The notes: generated by a model not told the origin, from the sequence alone. 64,000 bases of DNA from Amblyomma americanum (GCF_052857255.1 NC_135497.1:343582183-343646182); one strand, 5' to 3'; shown: positions 34,321-44,300, numbered from the stretch's first letter. Translations and numbers: made by a program.

Positions 34321-34971
34321 ACACCAAATCAGGGGGTACAGGGTGATATGGGATGGGCGTCTTTCGAGAGCAGAGAGGCTAGCAGTAAGATAGCATTTGA
34401 GGAACTATTGAGAAGGATGGAGGAAAAGCGGTGGGCTAGGAAAGTTTTCAGATACCTGTATATAAAGAATGTTGACACGAAATGGAGAAAGCGAACTAGA
34501 AAATTGACAAGCAAATATCTGGACAGCAGTAAGGGGGCAAATCAGCAATTATCGGTTAAGAAAAAGGTTAAAGGAACAGAGAGAGCTTTGTGGAAAACAG
34601 GGATGCTGACGAAATCGGCACTAGAAACATACCGGACCTTTAAACAGGAAATTGTCAAAGAAAATATCTATGATAATTGTAGGGGAAGTTCTTTGTTGTT
34701 TGAGGCCAGGACTGGAGTTTTGCGGACTAAGAAGTATAGAGTCAGGTACCAGGAGATAGACACTTTGTGCATTGCGTGCGGAGAGGAGGAGGAAACGGCT
34801 GAACACTTGATACTTTTTTGTAAAGGGCTTCACCCTACAGTGGAAGGCAGCGGGGCTGACTTACCCAAGGCATTGGGGTTTAGGGATAGTGAAGGGAAAG
34901 TGGATTTTAAGAGGTTAGAAGTAACCAAGCGAAGGTTATCTGATTGGTGGCTACAAGCAAGACAGGAGTAA
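34264..34971 (+). CDS. ORF2 C-terminal part of a non-LTR retrotransposon (235 aa, open)
   Basis: The first ~20 residues come from the flanking GC-rich sequence, so the ATG is fortuitous. The element-derived part begins near GDMGWASFESREASSK. It continues through a basic helix-rich stretch (RRMEEKRWARKVFRYLYIK) to a zinc motif, CIACGEEEETAEHLILFC (C-x2-C-x8-H-x4-C, near residues 178-195), typical of the end of ORF2 in non-LTR elements. No endonuclease, RT or RNase H is included. The frame is uninterrupted, so the insertion is young compared with neighbouring elements. It is most likely not translated into anything functional. Confidence 0.7.
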   Translation: MALGGDRSARGRACTRARNTPNQGVQGDMGWASFESREASSKIAFEELLRRMEEKRWARKVFRYLYIKNVDTKWRKRTRKLTSKYLDSSKGANQQLSVKKKVKGTERALWKTGMLTKSALETYRTFKQEIVKENIYDNCRGSSLLFEARTGVLRTKKYRVRYQEIDTLCIACGEEEETAEHLILFCKGLHPTVEGSGADLPKALGFRDSEGKVDFKRLEVTKRRLSDWWLQARQE

Positions 34972-35060
34972 AATTTCACAAGACATGGCTAGGTGGCTTG
35001 AGCCACCGCCCGATGTAAAGGGTTCAGCCGTATCCATCCATCCATCCATCCATCCATCCG
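34325..35060 (+). mobile_element. 5'-truncated non-LTR retrotransposon with (CCAT)n tail
   Basis: The element starts near 34325 inside the open frame described next. It ends with GGTGGCTTGAGCCACCGCCC (a short stem-forming motif), TTCAGCCGTATCC and about eight CCAT units (35028-35060). Only the 3' end of ORF2 and the 3' untranslated region are present. Confidence 0.75.
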
Positions 35061-35499
35061 AGCGTGGTGGCAATCCACCCCGTTTAAAAGGGTATTAGGT
35101 TCTGTTTCTCGACACGAGCGGTGCGTTCTTCTTAGCTTTCTTCATCTAGTAAACCAAACAGCTAACGCTCGTTACTTCAGTGTCTTCTAGATGGTGGCGG
35201 CCTTCTATTCGCATATTTCATAATTTTCAGCCAATCATTATGGGTGAAGAGCAAACACTTGCCTAGTGCTATATCTTTCCTTGCTACCGCATTACTTAGG
35301 AAAAGAAAGCGCGCCAGTAATCGGTACTAAACGGGCGGAGCGCATAAGAGCGACTGGTGGGTACTCGCCAGGAATCCAAGATCGGGGCGAATTCCAAATA
35401 ATTCCAGCCACCGGAGTAAATTTGGCAACCAAACCAACCCCAAACCAACCCCTACAGAGACCCAGAGGTGCAAAAGTGAACTTCTGTTTGGTTCAAATA
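35061..35499 (+). other. Flank and resumed block A homology; no gene
   Basis: From about 35206 the sequence again follows copy 1 (17205-17475), with ATGGGTGAAGAGCAAACAC and AACCAAACCAACCCC as anchors. Confidence 0.6.
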
Positions 35500-35893
35500 C
35501 CAGCCTTGTGGTCTTTCAGATCACAGATCCTTCCATTAAGAAGACCGACTTTTGTTCAATGACGAAAAGCCTGGATTTTTGACTGATCCAAAGCGGATCA
35601 TATTAGCACTCTTGACCATTCGGAACTGTCAGACACAAATTTTTGTTCTAGTTCTCAAGTTCCCACAGTGTCTGTGAAACAGTTATGGCTGTCTTTTGTA
35701 ACCATCGTGGAAGATTGCTTATCTAAGTATATCCTACAGATAACCAAACCAGTGCGCCAACAAGCTCATGGATAACAAAAGGGATTATAGATCTTAAGCG
35801 CAAAATTTTCGATTAAGAAAGCAGGAACGCAGACATCACTAGCTAAGTTACGCTCTGAAAATCTGCAGCCAATCATACGCACTCAAACAAGCT

Positions 35894-36904
35894 GTGAAAG
35901 CGGCAAAGCAGGAATATATGAACGTCATATTAAGAAATTTTATCTTTACCGCTCCTCATAAATTCTTGCGGTACTTGACCTCAAAGACTACAAAGAATAT
36001 ACCCCATCTGAACGGAGGACTAATCACAACTAATTCCTTTAACAATTACTTTAAATCTGTGGTTACACATGAAGATTGTACCATCCATGCGATGGAATCG
36101 AAGAATAATAGCGAAAACAATACATTCTCGGAAATAACAATAACTGAAGTAGGAATATTTTCCTTACTTCCCAGCATTGACACGAAAATACTGACAAGTC
36201 CCGGCAATATACCGATTGAATTCCTGAAGCGTTACGCTGAATGGATTTCTAAATACCTTCTGGCTTTTTACAATAAGTCAATAGAAACTACAGAACTACC
36301 AAAATGGGGGATATAGTTAAGGTAATTCAGATACATAAATCAGGAGACAAAGCCAATGTTTCCATCTAGTGTCCTATTTTTCCTACACGTGCGGCCCGTA
36401 AAATCCTAGAACATTTACCTTTTAAGCACATTAGAACGTTTCTTAAGGGCAACAAAAATAATATTCCTAATTAACATAGCTTCTAATAAGGTTTGTCCAC
36501 GACAGCACAATTACTAGAAACAATCCATGACTTAGCTATGACTACCGAAATATGGAGGCAAACAAATATGATATTCCTTGATTTGTGAAAACCCTTTGAC
36601 CTGGTATCTCATTCTGAACTTCACTATAAGGTATTTGAATTTCTTTGTGACGGGGCAATCACTAATTGGTAAAAGCCTTTTTAAATGGCCGACACCAGTT
36701 TGTCAACTTCAAAAAAGCGAGTCAGATTTGATAGAAGTTTTGTCTGGCATGATCCAGTGGTCAGTGCTTGCACCAGTTCGTTTTCTTCTTTCTATTAATG
36801 ATTTCAGCAAGAATATAGACACCACAGTATGTATGTGCGTGGACAACTGCGATATCTACAAAGAAATCAATTGCTCTGCCGACCAAACAGCCCTAAACAA
36901 CTAA
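35894..36904 (+). pseudogene. Non-LTR reverse transcriptase, first part (decayed)
   Basis: The reading runs KFLRYLTSKTTKN, then SPGNIPIEFLKRYAEWISKY, then, after frame changes, an ALVIPIHKSGD-like and a RPIS-like region. Then comes MIQWSVLAPVRFLLSINDFS, the degraded counterpart of the GVPQGSxLxPLLFLLYINDL motif. The YxDD motif is represented by CVDNCD, so the catalytic residues are altered. Upstream (35780-35890) a linker resembling WITKxI..KRKIFRLRKQ is recognisable. At least four frame breaks are present. Confidence 0.7.
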
Positions 36905-36977
36905 CTCCAAAATGTATCGATGTGATGTAACAACTGGCATATAGCACTAAAGCTGGAAAACACTTTCTCCATGCCAG

Positions 36978-37261
36978 TCACTGGAAACAAACAGCCATCA
37001 AATCACAGTTATGAAATCGAACAGAAGACACAACGGTACTGCACATCATGTATCTTGGCATGATTGTTGCCTTGGACCTACGATCGAACGAGCACGTGAC
37101 GCACACTACCACAAAAGCGCATTCTGCTCTTTGCACAATAAGACGTTCCCTTAGACCTGCTTCAGCGGAAACAAAGCTTTCGGCATTATACATTTCACTT
37201 GTTGGTTCTGTGGTAGAATACAATATTATTACCTTGCGGCCGCACATTAAACAATATAGTG
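36978..37261 (+). pseudogene. Non-LTR ORF2 segment after RT, cut by LTR insertion
   Basis: The open stretch MYLGMIVALDLRSNEHVTHT and CTIRRSLRPASAETKLSALY then LVGSVVEYNIITL is typical of the thumb region of non-LTR ORF2. It ends at HIKQYS where the LTR begins. The continuation is found 3.1 kb downstream at 40375. Confidence 0.75.
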
Positions 37262-37381
37262 TGTGATGCCGGGACAACAAATATGAAGTAAATATCGGAG
37301 GCGCGGGAGAAGAGCACAAGAAGTGACATTAAAGGCTAGGCATTCGAGCGGATTGCCGCGTCTCAGTTTCAGTCCTTTACA
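37262..37381 (+). repeat. 5' LTR
   Basis: A 120-bp TG...CA repeat, about 85-90% identical by eye to the copy at 40245-40366. It is short for a gypsy-type LTR. Confidence 0.85.
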
Positions 37382-37383
37382 AA

Positions 37384-37393
37384 GGCGCAGTCG
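37384..37393 (+). promoter_or_regulatory. Primer binding site matching tRNA-Ser 3' end
   Basis: GGCGCAGTCG lies two bases after the 5' LTR and is complementary to the 3' end of arthropod tRNA-Ser (CGACTGCG-CCA, from general knowledge). The following bases diverge. Gypsy-group elements of the 17.6/297 type use the same primer. Confidence 0.6.
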
Positions 37394-37599
37394 ACTAACG
37401 TCAGGCCTGACCCGGTCCTCCCCGACCCGCTCCACCTTCGCAGCGGCCTGGCAGTCACACGCCCGGCTCACTCGGCGCCTGATACCTCTGTCCTGTCCGG
37501 GAACGGCGTCCACGCCTCCTCTGCGGATTCGGCCCTAGCCCTCCTTCCCGAAGCCCTCATCACCCTCCGGCAGTTATACGCCTGGCTGCGGTTCTCTGT

Positions 37600-38260
37600 C
37601 CCGTGGGGGCCCACTACCGTCAGTACAGCTTCCGGAGTTCCATGGTTTTTCTGATGACGCCGAAGTGTGGATCCAAGTTGTCGACGTTGCTGCCCGGCGT
37701 TCTGACTGGTCTTCCGCCAACACGCTCGCCGTCACAGAAGACCATCTCCGGGGTGCCGCCCGCGCCTTGAACCTGTACGAAGGCCGCCAATACACCACTT
37801 GGTCGGCCTAGAACGCTGTCCTTCTATCCGCCTTTTTACCCCTGGCCAGCGCACGACATCAAATTCACGACTATGAAATCGCGGCGCCAGGCTCCAGATG
37901 AAGACATCGCCCTGTACATTTACGACAAGGTCCGTCTTCTTCAGGCCTGCAATATCAAGTCGCCAACGAACGCAGCTAAGCACTACGTCGTCGACTGGCT
38001 TCACGATACCACCCACGCGTCGATTATGTCCGCACCGGACACCGACATGTTTCTCCACCGGGCGGCCGCCTTTCAAGAAAACACCAGTCGTCGCGGGATC
38101 CTTGCTGCCTTAGGGGCATCTTCCGCAGCACCACAGCAGCACCGTTGTTCCTTTTCGTGCAGACGACTTGGCCACATTTACATGGACTGTCCTCATGCTG
38201 CTCGGCCGCGCATCCATTTCCAGAACCATCCCCTTCCTTTCCTGCCGGCGCATGTCGGCG
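37600..38260 (+). pseudogene. gag (capsid and zinc knuckle), frame-broken
   Basis: The N-terminal capsid part in one frame reads VQLPEFHGFSDDAEVWIQVV and EDHLRGAARALNLYEGRQY. A stop at 37809 and a frame change follow, then APDEDIALYIYDKVRLLQAC, YVVDWLHDTTHASIM and DMFLHRAAAF. The zinc knuckle CSFSCRRLGHIYMDC has C-x3-C instead of C-x2-C, so one residue is inserted or the frame is damaged. It is not functional as it stands. Confidence 0.75.
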
Positions 38261-38299
38261 ACGCCCAGCGAACGGCCTTTCTGCAACGGCATGCAGCGT

Positions 38300-38634
38300 T
38301 CCCCCTTAGTCAATGGATCTCATCCCCACTGCATGGCTTGGGGGGAAGCGCCGTTCCAGTTGGTGCAGTCGATCTCTGCTTCCACACTGAGGGTGGCAGC
38401 AAGGTCCTGGCGGGCATCCCTGTGTTTGCGGACTTGCCTGCTGACCTCATCTTGGGGGCGGACTACCTCAAGCCCGGGCACGTGGCTCTTTCCATCCAAA
38501 ACTGCGAAGCGGAGCTCCGCTCGTGTCGTACTAGCCCTAGCCTACCCGTGGACGAGCATCCTAAAGGTGAGGCTTCCGGTCCTCAAACCTTGAGTGCCCT
38601 GTGCAGTGCACAGTGCCATTTACGCGGAGACTAG
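38300..38634 (+). pseudogene. Protease remnant
   Basis: The reading GAVDLCFHTEGGSKVLAGIP then VFADLPADLILGADYLKPGH matches the C-terminal half of gypsy-type retropepsins (D-L-I-L-G-x-D-x-L). The active-site D-T/S-G was not seen. The frame ends at 38634. Confidence 0.65.
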
Positions 38635-38763
38635 GGTCCAGCTTCCTGGCGCTGACTTGATTGTTCACCGCATACCAACCGGTAATCACCCCCCTCTATA
38701 ATTGTACCGCTGCGGCGCAACGCAGAGCACGAGCGAACGGTCATCGCTTACCAGGTACGCAAC

Positions 38764-39220
38764 ATGCTGGCTGCTGCCGTCGTAAGACCCTCCTCGAGGC
38801 CTTGGGCAGCTCCTGTTGTTCTCGCACGCAAGAAAAACGGCACTCTGAGGTTTTGCTTTGATTACAGAGAGCAATCGATTACAGAGAGCACACGATCCCA
38901 AACTCTTACCCGCTTCCTCATATCGACGTCACAATTGACGCCGTCCGACACGGAAAATACTTTTCATCTGTCGACTTGCGCTCCGGGTATTGGCAGAACA
39001 ACGTCGCCGAAGAGGATAAACAAAAGACTGCTTTTCGCACCCCTACTGAGTTGTACGAGTTCAGTCGCACGCCTTTCGGGCTACGTACAGCTCCAAACAC
39101 TTTCCAGCGCGCCATGACCATGGTGCTTGGTTCTCTCAAAGATCACGCCTCTGTGTTCTACTTTGATGACAATTTGGTCGTCGGCGGCAGCGAAGATGAG
39201 TCTCCGAACTCTAGATAATG
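38764..39220 (+). pseudogene. Reverse transcriptase, frame-broken
   Basis: The first frame (38764) gives SRPWAAPVVLARKKNGTLRF and CFDYREQSI. The second frame (from about 38955) gives SSVDLRSGYWQ, EDKQKTAFRTPTELYEFSRT, PFGLRTAPNTFQRAMT and YFDDNLVV. The catalytic Y-x-D-D is kept as YFDD and the D of VDLRSGYWQ is present. A frameshift near 38890-38950 and the stop at 39218 disable it. Confidence 0.85.
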
Positions 39221-39381
39221 TTCTGGCCAAGTTATAGCAGGCCGGCTTTCTTCTGAATCGCGAAAAATGTAAGTAAGCTCTGTCGGAGATCTCCTACCTC
39301 GGTTACAATATTTCTACGGAGGGCATTCACCCGCTCCCAGAGCTGATAGCTTCCGCCACGAATTGCCCCACACCCGACAGT

Positions 39382-39950
39382 GTGAAGCGGCTACAGATAT
39401 TCCCTAGGATGGCTTCCTATTTATTGAAATGTGTCGCCAATTCTGCCACCACAGCCGTTCCACTCACGAATTTGTTTAAGAAGAGCGAGAACTTCATATG
39501 GGGTGAACGCCAGCAACGAGCCTTTCAAGCGCTCAAAGATCGACTGACTCAGTGCCCGGTACTGAGTCACTTTCGCGAAGATTGGCACACTGAAGTGTAC
39601 ACTGACGCAAGCCAGGTCGGCCTGGGGCGTTTCTGCTCCAGCGCGACTCTCAGGGTGCTCAGCACGTCGTTGCGTACTCTAACCGCAAACTGTCCGATGC
39701 CGAAAGCCACTACCACTCCAACGAAATGGAATGTCTGGCGGTGGCCTGGGTGCGACGCGGCCTAAAGTCGGCAAGGGGTGTACTGACCGCGAGATACGAT
39801 GGGCCCTACTTTATCACTGAACGGTTAGGTGACAATACGTGGCGTGTGTGTACTGCTGCGGTTCAGGCAGATTCGGACAGGCGGAGAAGAAACAATTTCG
39901 CAGTGCACGTGTCGCGGTTCAAGCAAAAGGTCGTTCGCTTGCAAGACTAA
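39382..39950 (+). pseudogene. RNase H joined by deletion to integrase C-terminal domain
   Basis: The first part reads FIWGERQQRAFQALKDRLTQ, VLSHFREDWHTEVYTDASQV (RNase H, first catalytic D in YTDAS) and, after a frame change, MECLAVAWVRR. It then passes directly into ARYDGPYFITERLGDNTWRV and VHVSRFKQKVV, the typical end of gypsy integrase or pol. The rest of RNase H, the HHCC finger and the DDE core are absent, so about 1.5-2 kb was deleted between about 39760 and 39775. Confidence 0.8.
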
Positions 39951-40229
39951 CTAGGTTGTGGACGGAATAAGTTATGGTGCCTCATCCTACTACCATGGCC
40001 GCCAGAGCTGAAGCGATAGTGTTCGCATGGTTCGCTTGAAATGTTGGTGTTCAGCGCAACTGTCATTACGGTCTCAGTCGTTTGCAGTGCCTATACGATC
40101 CCTGTGCGTCGATATATGATTTACCCCCGCAGTCTTCGGCCTTTCATACACATTCGTAGAATCCTCCTCTTTATGAAGCGCATTAAGTGTAACAGACTGT
40201 GGTGTTGCAATTTTTTTTTTGTCAGGTCC

Positions 40230-40243
40230 GCAGTCGTGGCCGA
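40230..40243 (+). other. 14-nt tRNA-Ser 5'-end-like sequence next to the 3' LTR
   Basis: GCAGTCGTGGCCGA equals the first 14 nt of arthropod tRNA-Ser as I remember it, and ends one base before the 3' LTR (40245). A purine-rich tract would be expected there. The seven bases GCAGTCG are also part of the primer site near the 5' LTR. Confidence 0.4.
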
Positions 40244-40244
40244 T

Positions 40245-40366
40245 TGTGATGCCGGGACAACAAAAATGAAGAAATGATCGGAGGCGCGGGGAGAAGAGGA
40301 CAAGGAAGGGACATTAAAGGCTAGGCATTCGAGCGGACGGCCGCGTCTCAGCTTCAGTCCTTTACA
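40245..40366 (+). repeat. 3' LTR
   Basis: A 122-bp copy of the 5' LTR with the same TG...CA termini. The sequence immediately upstream is not a normal polypurine tract. Confidence 0.85.
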
Positions 40367-40780
40367 ATTGATAAAAAAAGAGAGTCCAGCGAAATGCTGT
40401 CCAATTTATATTCAACAAATACAGTCGTCATGAATCTCCCGCAGTGCTTCTGCAAAAAGCCACACTCCCTACATTCCACACGAGCCGGACTGTTGCGAAT
40501 TATGTTTTTTTCCTAATTTTGAATAATGGCACGAAACTTGATAAGACTAAATATATGCTTGAGCCAAACACACGTGTCAGAACAAAACATGAAAACCATC
40601 TGTCTTAACACACATACCGTAGTGATATGCATACAGATTTTCATTTTTCCCACAGGTGATTTGTGAGGGGAATATGTTTCCTCCTGAAATTGTGAACCAC
40701 ATGGTTCCTGAAGGATTTGTATCGATGCTAACAAACCAATTGAAATATTATTAACAACAATGTCACCATGTGCGATTTAC
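40367..40780 (+). pseudogene. Non-LTR ORF2 segment resuming after the LTR element
   Basis: The reading RVQRNAVQFIFNKYSRHESP then AVLLQKATLPTFHTSRT is the standard continuation of the upstream fragment at 36978-37261. Weaker remnants follow to about 40780. Together with the 4-bp flanks AGTG and ATTG it proves that the LTR element inserted into this gene. Confidence 0.75.
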
Positions 40781-40935
40781 ATGTACCTTGTGTAAAAGAG
40801 AAAAATTTTAATTAAATTTTAATTTTATTTTGCACTTTTTTATATGTATGCGAACCCGACCCAATTCCGGCTTCAAAGTAATGCGAACTGTATGTAATAA
40901 TTAAATAAATAAATACATAAACCAATAAATAAAAA

Positions 40936-41496
40936 ATGCCCGTTTATATACATGTGATGCTTAAAATGCCATCTTAAATACGCTTAAGATCACTCTTTAC
41001 ATACCAGCCTGCCAAATGCACTCTCTTCTATAGCAACAAAATAACCCAATCTATTTACCGTCAGCTATTCAACCGCAAAGAACACGAGCACAGTACCCGA
41101 AACCTCAGTGACACTACTACTCTGTGCAGCTGCCTGCTAAACCCCGGGGTGCAATGCAGCACATAGGCGCGGCGCCTCTGCAAGTGCTAACAAATTGTCA
41201 GCAAAACACTATGGCTGGTGGGCCGCCAAGGTGGGCATACGGCGAAATGTTGTCAAGTGTTCCTTCTTGCAATCCATGCAATTATGAGGTGGCCACTGTC
41301 AAGAGAAGCGTGCAAGCGCCTACGAGATGCCACTCACGGCGGAGGACGGGGAAAAGCAGCCGAGATCAGCGTGTGCCGTGTCCCATGTGTGCTTTCCGCC
41401 CCGTTCTTCCGGTCGAAGCACGGCCAGAACCTTGGTTGTGGTGCCAGCAGAGGAGTTGAGTGGAGCAGACAAAACGCTTTACGCATGGGCGGATAC
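40936..41496 (+). other. Resumed block A homology; no gene
   Basis: Follows 17476-18030. The GC-rich part around 41330-41460 gives open frames in several registers that are not conserved in the paralog. Confidence 0.55.
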
Positions 41497-42480
41497 ACGG
41501 TGTTACGTTTGGAGACGCCAACATGCCAAGAATATTCAAGCCGCTGAGAAGCATCAATCGACAGAGGCTTCAAAGGGCCGTCGACGGGGTTGCAGCGCCA
41601 CGAGTGAAGTTGGTGGCGTCTACAAGGAACATTTACCCCCCTCCCCCTCCTGCTGTTTACGGGGTGAAACGGCCCTCCGTTGCTTAGAAGGGCTTTCGGA
41701 AACCTCTCATTTGTTCCCAACGCGGGGCCCACCCGGGACATAACGAAGTCTTTCTCACGGAGGGGACGGCGGGGGAGCTGGCGAGCGGCGCAGGGCTGCA
41801 AATGAGCCGTGGAAAATGAGGCCGTGTTTGACTAAGCCAACGACGCCGGAATCCTCGTGCTTCGAAAACAACGTCGTCTTAGACTAAGTGTTTTTCCCTA
41901 TACGTGGAACCTTCTGCTAACTGCAGTGGCAACCTTTAGTTCCCACGCTACCGCTGTGGAGGGCAGGTGACTGACCTTCGACGTTGCCATGGGACCCGCT
42001 TCGGTCTATTCATCACTGCTGCCTGGACAGCGAGGACCATAACTTGCCAGAAGTGGCAAGAGTTTGTTGTTGGGGCGTCCTGGAAGGCGGACCCTAAAGA
42101 CTGGACACGTGATCTACATCAGAGTGATTCGACGCATTTTTAATGAACTAAATTCCCCAACTAAGGAACTGGGGACAGAGGACCCTATTTAAGCAGCGAG
42201 CTGGCGTGCGATCAGGCAGCTCCCGATTCACTCTTTCGAACTATGTAAAAATGTAAATAAACCCTTCAGTCTCTTCTCCACCTTGAAGAACCTCTCATCT
42301 CTTCGTCGCCCCACAACAGCAGTCTCCCGATCCGGAATCCGGGGACACCGACCTTGGCGAGGGACGGCACAGGCGAACCAGGGGCCCGCATCTAACAACT
42401 GGTGGCAGCGGTGGGATCGAAGCGCAATCCCCCAACACCGGTGGCCTGCTATGGGGTTGGAGCCCCACTCCTAACAACGG
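41497..42480 (+). mobile_element. LTR retrotransposon reduced to LTR, primer site and LTR end
   Basis: The element 41501-42476 starts TGTTACG and ends CTAACA, with ACGG on both sides (41497-41500 and 42477-42480). Block A copy 1 is empty at the same place (about 18030). The LTR proper is 41501-42397 (897 bp). It has a TATA-like CTATTTAAG at about 42183 and AATAAA at about 42255, followed by a primer site. About 60 bp later a second LTR-like end (GAGCCCCACTCCTAACA) closes the element. No gag or pol remains. The open frames inside are not coding. Confidence 0.8.
42400..42417 (+). promoter_or_regulatory. Primer binding site matching tRNA-Leu 3' end
   Basis: TGGTGGCAGCGGTGGGAT is an 18-nt complement of the 3' end of tRNA-Leu (ATCCCACCGCTGCCA plus CCA, from general knowledge). 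It starts two bases after the LTR end at 42397. Confidence 0.75.
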
Positions 42481-44034
42481 GAAGCCCAAGGCAGAGGTCC
42501 CTCTCCGCGTTAGCCAGTGAGCGCAGCCTGGGGCGCTGGCTGCGGCAGACACGTTAATAGACGACGTGTACTGAAGCATTTTCGAAGTAAAGGGGATGGA
42601 TGTATTGTTACACCCGACACTACTGTACCGTAAATAGAACATTAGTTACCAATCACACGGCAGAGAAAACGCGTCCATGCAATCATACTTTGATTCGTGA
42701 GAAAGCGACTAGTGGACAAAACATCAGAGCAAGAACAGAAGAAATCAGTATTTAAAACGTTACGATTCATTCTTCAAAGGGCTAGCGTAAGCCAGTGGAC
42801 TACGCTATGCATGAAGCATTAAAGCTCGACGTAAACACACGACAGTGCTACTTTTCTGTTCCGGATGTATCAGAAAAAATAGTGCATAAGTTTGACGCTT
42901 TCGCATGAAGAATATGGACAACTTATCCGTATTGACCGAATGGTTTTAAAAATTAAGCACTATGAAGCTAAAATAGATCAAATAATCATCAATAAATCAA
43001 AGTGCTGTTCCATACGGAGCATACATTAAAAATCACCGCATTAGGAAAGGTTCGTTTTCACGCCTATATTATTGTTCACTATTTGGAGCAATCACTTTCA
43101 CTACCTTTTGTGTTCGATACCTGATCGGTTGGCGCTACTATTTTTGCTTGTCGCTTTATCACAGAGTGGTTTTCATTATTATCCTCTTTCTCCGTTTATG
43201 TTTCTAATGAGAACTTAAATTTTCTGATGTTCTCTACCCTTCTAGTCGATACTGCTAGGCCATTTCAAGTTTTCCGTCACCTAAATTTAGATAGTCAGCG
43301 AGCTGGACATTTTACAAAATTTGTTTTCATCCTGTTACATTCATAGGTACTTGTAATTATTTTTTAATTAGCCGCTCAAAAATGTAACCGCGGGTTCTGT
43401 CGGTTGGTCATCGGCGTACTTGTTCGGTGACATCCTGTATCAAAAGTTGGGCACAGAGAGGTGCATCAGAATGTGTCGCCACAAGTGCTCTCCCTTCAAG
43501 CATTCCAAAAGAGGTGAGGCTCGCTGGTGGGCACAGATATTAGTCAGTGGGTTGTCTCGCCGCGACAAAAGTGTAATAAAGTGCACAGCTAACGCCTGTA
43601 CGATAAATAACCGCTCAGAATAAGTCTCTCGAAACAGGTACGAATTTGGCTACGTTCTACTGAATCTTGTGTGCATAGCATTTAACTGGTAAACACCACA
43701 ATATCTGGTTCCGCTGCAGATTTTTCTTGGTGCTGAGGACGTGCGCCTTCTGACTGCCGCTGGCGAGGATTGAAAAAATTTGGTCCGGCAATCTACGGGT
43801 CAAAAGCACCAGCTGCACGTTTATATTTGAGCCTCAATGGCGATACGGCACCTTCACCGAAGAACCGTAGGTTGATATTTTTACAACATACAGCGAGTCC
43901 AAGCTAAGGGTTGCCATAATGTTCCGATATGTAGCGTCCTACACTCTAAAAAAATATTTTGATTTTAGTCTTTTTGGGGGGTCAACCACTTGTCGCTGAG
44001 CTAACACCTTTAGGAGGGTAATGTTACGCTATTT

Positions 44035-44300
44035 GCTCCAGGCTAAAGTTTTAGTCCACGACAAACAGTATAAACGTTACACTCTCTCAAGCGTAAAGTT
44101 AGACTTTGAAAGGCAGTGCAAGTTTACGCTGCCGAAGACTATAGTTTCACCTTTTCAGGAAAAATATGTTATAGTCTACGACTGTGTAAACGTTACACAC
44201 CCGCTAGTGTAGAGTTACACCTTGAAAGGCAGTGTAAGTTTATGCTGCCCAAGATTATAGTTACATCTTTTCAGGAAGACTATATTTTAGGCCAAAGCGG
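44035..44300 (+). repeat. ~118-bp tandem repeat, just over two units
   Basis: TAAACGTTACAC recurs at about 44071 and 44188, and each is followed by GTGTA/AGAGTTA, CTTTGAAAGGCAGTG, AAGTTTA(C/T)GCTGCC and CTTTTCAGGA. Further weak copies may extend to both sides. Confidence 0.65.

Larger units (their letters stand above)
37262..40366 (+). mobile_element. Ty3/gypsy-like LTR retrotransposon, internally deleted
   Basis: Two 120-122 bp direct repeats starting TGTGATGCCGGGACAACAA and ending TTTACA bound the element. They are flanked by AGTG (37258-37261) and ATTG (40367-40370), a 4-bp duplication with one mismatch. Inside, in order, are gag, protease, RT, RNase H and the integrase C-terminus, all on the plus strand with frame breaks. 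The integrase zinc finger and catalytic core are missing. Total length is 3.1 kb against the usual 5 kb or more. Confidence 0.85.
35500..40935 (+). mobile_element. CR1/Jockey-like non-LTR element interrupted by an LTR element
   Basis: Homology to block A copy 1 stops at about 35500 and resumes at about 40936, giving an empty site near 17477. The retroposon occupies 35500-37261 and 40367-40935. It lacks a recognisable endonuclease (5'-truncated) and ends in an AAATAAAT-rich tail (40890-40930). The middle, 37262-40366, is a Ty3/gypsy-like element. Many indels and stops show it is old. Confidence 0.75.
29605..43935 (+). repeat. Segmental duplication, block A, copy 2 (expanded)
   Basis: The block is collinear with 11955-18935 but twice as long because of three insertions: about 33504-35205, about 35500-40935, and 41501-42476. 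Between the insertions, homology to copy 1 resumes at matching positions, giving clean empty sites in copy 1. No host gene was recognised. 30890-31210 replaces unrelated sequence of copy 1. Confidence 0.8.

Noticed and set aside
37873..38634. Host gene or endogenous virus
   Set aside because: The reading is an LTR-element gag and protease with flanking LTRs and primer site. No envelope gene is present, so a viral origin is not supported.
41327..41743. 138-codon frame in the LTR remnant
   Set aside because: It spans the junction between block A and the inserted LTR, so it cannot be an ancestral gene.
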